Assembly (NCBI GenBank): GCA_038146805.1
Contig: JAYQSH010000005.1
Span: forward strand, 930,001 to 994,000
Source of the DNA: CAIYXB01 sp038146805
GTDB taxonomy: Bacteria > Cyanobacteriota > Vampirovibrionia > LMEP-6097
DNA length: 64,000 nt
Reading direction: 5' to 3'
Both the position numbers and the translations under genes were made by a program. Below the pieces are notes generated by a model. That model was not told where the DNA came from. It saw only the letters and a list, made by a program, of their open reading frames with translations, and did no database searches. Positions within the stretch are counted from its first letter, which is position 1; the number at the start of each line of letters is the position of its first letter. Below are positions 62,536 to 64,000 of this stretch, piece after piece.

Positions 62536-62834
62536 GAATTTTAAAATACAGTGAAATGTTAAAATCACTAGCAAATGGGGTCAGAAATCAGTCCCACAAA
62601 CGACCTTACGCTTAGCTTGTTTCACTGCGTGAAACTCACTAAGCGACGGTGTTTGATTCTTTTGTTAGGCGTGTCTAACCAAACCCTACTTATGCCCAAA
62701 TCTAAAGACTCGAGATACTTATTACGGGTTTGGAAGCACGCCCATTTTAAAAAGTAGTTTAGAAAAATTCACTATAAAAGCATTAGATCAAATGTCTTTT
62801 GAAGATAAAAACCAAGCTTATGATTTATTAATTA

Positions 62835-63017
62835 TAAACTGATGCTCTAAACTCCACCTGAATCTTATAAAAGCCTTTAAAACAAAGATATATTAAAAGT
62901 TTTTTGATACATACAGCGCTACACTGTAAACACAAAATAAAATTGTCAAAAGTCTTTTAGTTATATTGGTTTTTTGAAGATTTATATTTTCAGGTGGAGT
63001 TTAGAGCATCAGTTAAT
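62835..63017. mobile_element. Non-autonomous element with IS1-like ends (MITE 2)
   Basis: 183 bp. Ends AACTGATGCTCTAAACTCCA and inverse. Perfect 8-bp duplication ATTAATTA (62827-62834 and 63018-63025). The interior is A+T-rich with no coding capacity and is unlike MITE 1. Confidence 0.85.
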
Positions 63018-63260
63018 ATTAATTAGTTTTAGTTCTAGTGTTGATGTAAGTGATAATGAACGATTAACAAATCTTTTTATTGAAGTTCTTCAAAATACTG
63101 CAAATAATATTTTTTGTCATAAACAATTAAAACAAGCCTAAAATCCAAACTTAATTTTAATTTCCTGGATTCTTAGCTTCATAGTTGAAGATTTAGCTTT
63201 TTAAGTATAACCAAAATCTTAGAAAAATTTGTTAATTTTTGTTTTTCTGCATAGCAAAGC

Positions 63261-63276
63261 TAGGTGTTTCCACCTA
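63261..63276. terminator. Small hairpin downstream of the right-end IS30
   Basis: TAGGTGTTTCCACCTA is a 6-bp stem with a TTTC-type loop. It lies 39 nt after the transposase stop. T-run weak, so its role is uncertain; it may instead be part of the IS end. Confidence 0.3.
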
Positions 63277-63314
63277 AAAGATCTATGTACCCTCTAGCTC
63301 CCATTTATTGATTT

Positions 63315-64000
63315 TTAAGAGCTGTTAAAAACTTCTGCTGGTGTTTTGTAATTTAGGCTTCTTCTCGGTCTGTTGTTGAGTTTGTCAGCTATCTCATCAA
63401 GCTCTTTTTGAGTTACTGATCTTAGATCGGTTCCTTTCGGCAAAAATCTTCTGATCTGCCTGTTCATATTTTCATTAGTGCCTCTTTGGAACGATGAGTA
63501 CGGGTCAGCAAAAAATATTTCAATATCTAGATCTTTTGATATTGCTAAGTGACCAGTAAATTCTTTACCATTATCAAAAGTCATCGTGTTGAGTTTTTCT
63601 TTTGGCTCCGACTTGAATAGTTCTACGGCAACTCTATGCATCTCAATCATTGACTTGTTTTCAAGCTTACCGATTTTAGTGTAACGAGCTGTTCTATCTA
63701 CAAAAGTTGCGATCACTCCCTTTTGATTTGCTCCAATTACAGTATCGCCTTCCCAGTCTCCAAGCCTAGATCTTTCTTCAACAATTTCTGGACGTTTTTG
63801 AATACCAACTCGACCTGGTATTCCACCTTTTTTGTGATTACCGGCTTTTCGTTTCTTAGGTTTTGAGCGTTTAAAGCGTAAAAGTTTCCAGAGCTGCTTG
63901 CTATGATTTTTAGGAGCATAGATGTAGTTGTATACCGAACCTCTAGAAACACTTTTTACATTAGGGTCTAACTTGCTCCTTCCGGCAATCTCATCAGGAG
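63315..64000 (-). CDS. IS30-family transposase, partial (runs off the window)
   Basis: The minus frame is open from the window edge: PDEIAGRSKLDPNVKSVSRG, KRKAGNHKKGGIPGRVGIQK, GDWEGDTVIGANQKGVIATF, TMTFDNGKEFTG, QRGTNENMNRQIRRFLPKGT. The three acidic residues and NNRPRRSLNYKTPAE are intact. About 228 residues are seen; the N terminus lies beyond 64000. Start codons inside this stretch are internal. A different subgroup from the 40.4-kb copy. Confidence 0.92.
   Translation of the reverse strand, partial: PDEIAGRSKLDPNVKSVSRGSVYNYIYAPKNHSKQLWKLLRFKRSKPKKRKAGNHKKGGIPGRVGIQKRPEIVEERSRLGDWEGDTVIGANQKGVIATFVDRTARYTKIGKLENKSMIEMHRVAVELFKSEPKEKLNTMTFDNGKEFTGHLAISKDLDIEIFFADPYSSFQRGTNENMNRQIRRFLPKGTDLRSVTQKELDEIADKLNNRPRRSLNYKTPAEVFNSS

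Larger units (their letters stand above)
61463..62743 (+). repeat. R1 element copy H (split by IS1-like copy 2)
   Basis: Left GGGACTGATTCC and right GCACGCCC as in copy A, with the IS inserted after the same GAATTTTA. Flanks are ATAAT and ATTTT, so a 5-bp duplication is not clean. Confidence 0.85.
61175..63141 (+). pseudogene. Unknown gene broken by R1/IS1-like composite and MITE 2
   Basis: Three open segments. The first, after a TAG at 61172, reads LKRISVLVATPSYHVERVFR and onward to SIKFANYN. The second, after the composite, is SSLEKFTIKALDQMSFEDKN. The third, after MITE 2, is SFSSSVDVSDNERLTNLFIE, ending KQLKQA. The first segment has only CTG or later ATG starts. No family recognised. The reading frame between segments 1 and 2 does not join exactly, so extra loss occurred there. 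Confidence 0.5.

Noticed and set aside
6712..62743. R1 copies as a CRISPR-like or integron-like array
   Set aside because: Copies are dispersed over 56 kb, in both orientations, with target duplications and no regular spacers.
63737..63952. 71-codon minus frame upstream of the right-end IS30 core
   Set aside because: The IS30 reading frame is continuously open through this stretch in another frame, so this is a shadow.

Overview
The window is about one-third G+C and comes from a bacterium with a double-membrane envelope. It carries LptC- and LptA-like lipopolysaccharide-export proteins, an ArnT-type lipid-linked sugar transferase, MreB/MreC, RlpA, MurQ and signal peptidase I. No photosynthesis gene is visible. 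A menaquinone-type succinate dehydrogenase/fumarate reductase (Bacillus-like SdhB plus single-subunit cytochrome b), a C5-pathway HemL and many small lineage-specific proteins would fit a non-photosynthetic cyanobacterial relative (Melainabacteria/Vampirovibrionia-like). That placement is an inference, and a marker-gene phylogeny should decide it.

Layout. 1-3.2 kb: uppS-alr-panC operon and an RlpA-like protein. 3.4-6.7 kb: a 1084-residue protein of unknown function that seems to start at ATA. 6.7-8 kb: a composite repeat holding a broken IS1-like element. 8-18.4 kb: homoserine dehydrogenase, aspS, rplS, a cyclophilin, riboflavin synthase, PepP and a small-membrane-protein/LptC/LptA block. 19-32.8 kb: trpB, a PLP deaminase, a peroxiredoxin with a divergent LysR regulator, bioD, a dicarboxylate symporter, a tiny CXXCH protein, a sugar epimerase, tmk, rplI, an MFS carrier, hemL, acpP and fabG. 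32.8-34.4 kb: decayed cassettes. 34.4-39.3 kb: smpB, sdhB, a lone sugar-ABC permease and pgi. 39.3-43.7 kb: IS30 inserted in an IS701-like element, beside an ankyrin-like gene. 43.7-53.5 kb: thrS, an exported-protein block, a SPOR protein, sdhC, a DapB-like dehydrogenase, rsfS (ATT start), mreC-mreB and an OppF-type ATPase. 53.5-61.1 kb: a gene split by IS5, murQ, atpG, pyrimidine nucleoside phosphorylase, an ArnT-like protein and lepB. 61.1-64 kb: a dead gene hit by two elements, then a second IS30 element running off the end.

The strongest story is a layered set of small repeats. (i) R1 elements have about 19-bp terminal inverted repeats and make 5-bp target duplications; there are eight copies, often sitting directly after stop codons. 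(ii) R2 units are about 35-bp hairpin ends whose leading TAAGACAC can supply stop codons. (iii) An IS1-like element (8-bp duplication) is inserted at the identical R1 site twice, in opposite orientations, and both copies are dead in different ways. (iv) Elements of about 185 bp keep only the ends of that IS.

Two further points concern gene expression. Many genes have a TATAAT-like box 6-10 nt before the start codon and no Shine-Dalgarno, which suggests widespread leaderless transcription. Two genes lack any ATG/GTG/TTG/CTG start but have a strong Shine-Dalgarno before ATA or ATT. No tRNA, rRNA or CRISPR array was recognised.
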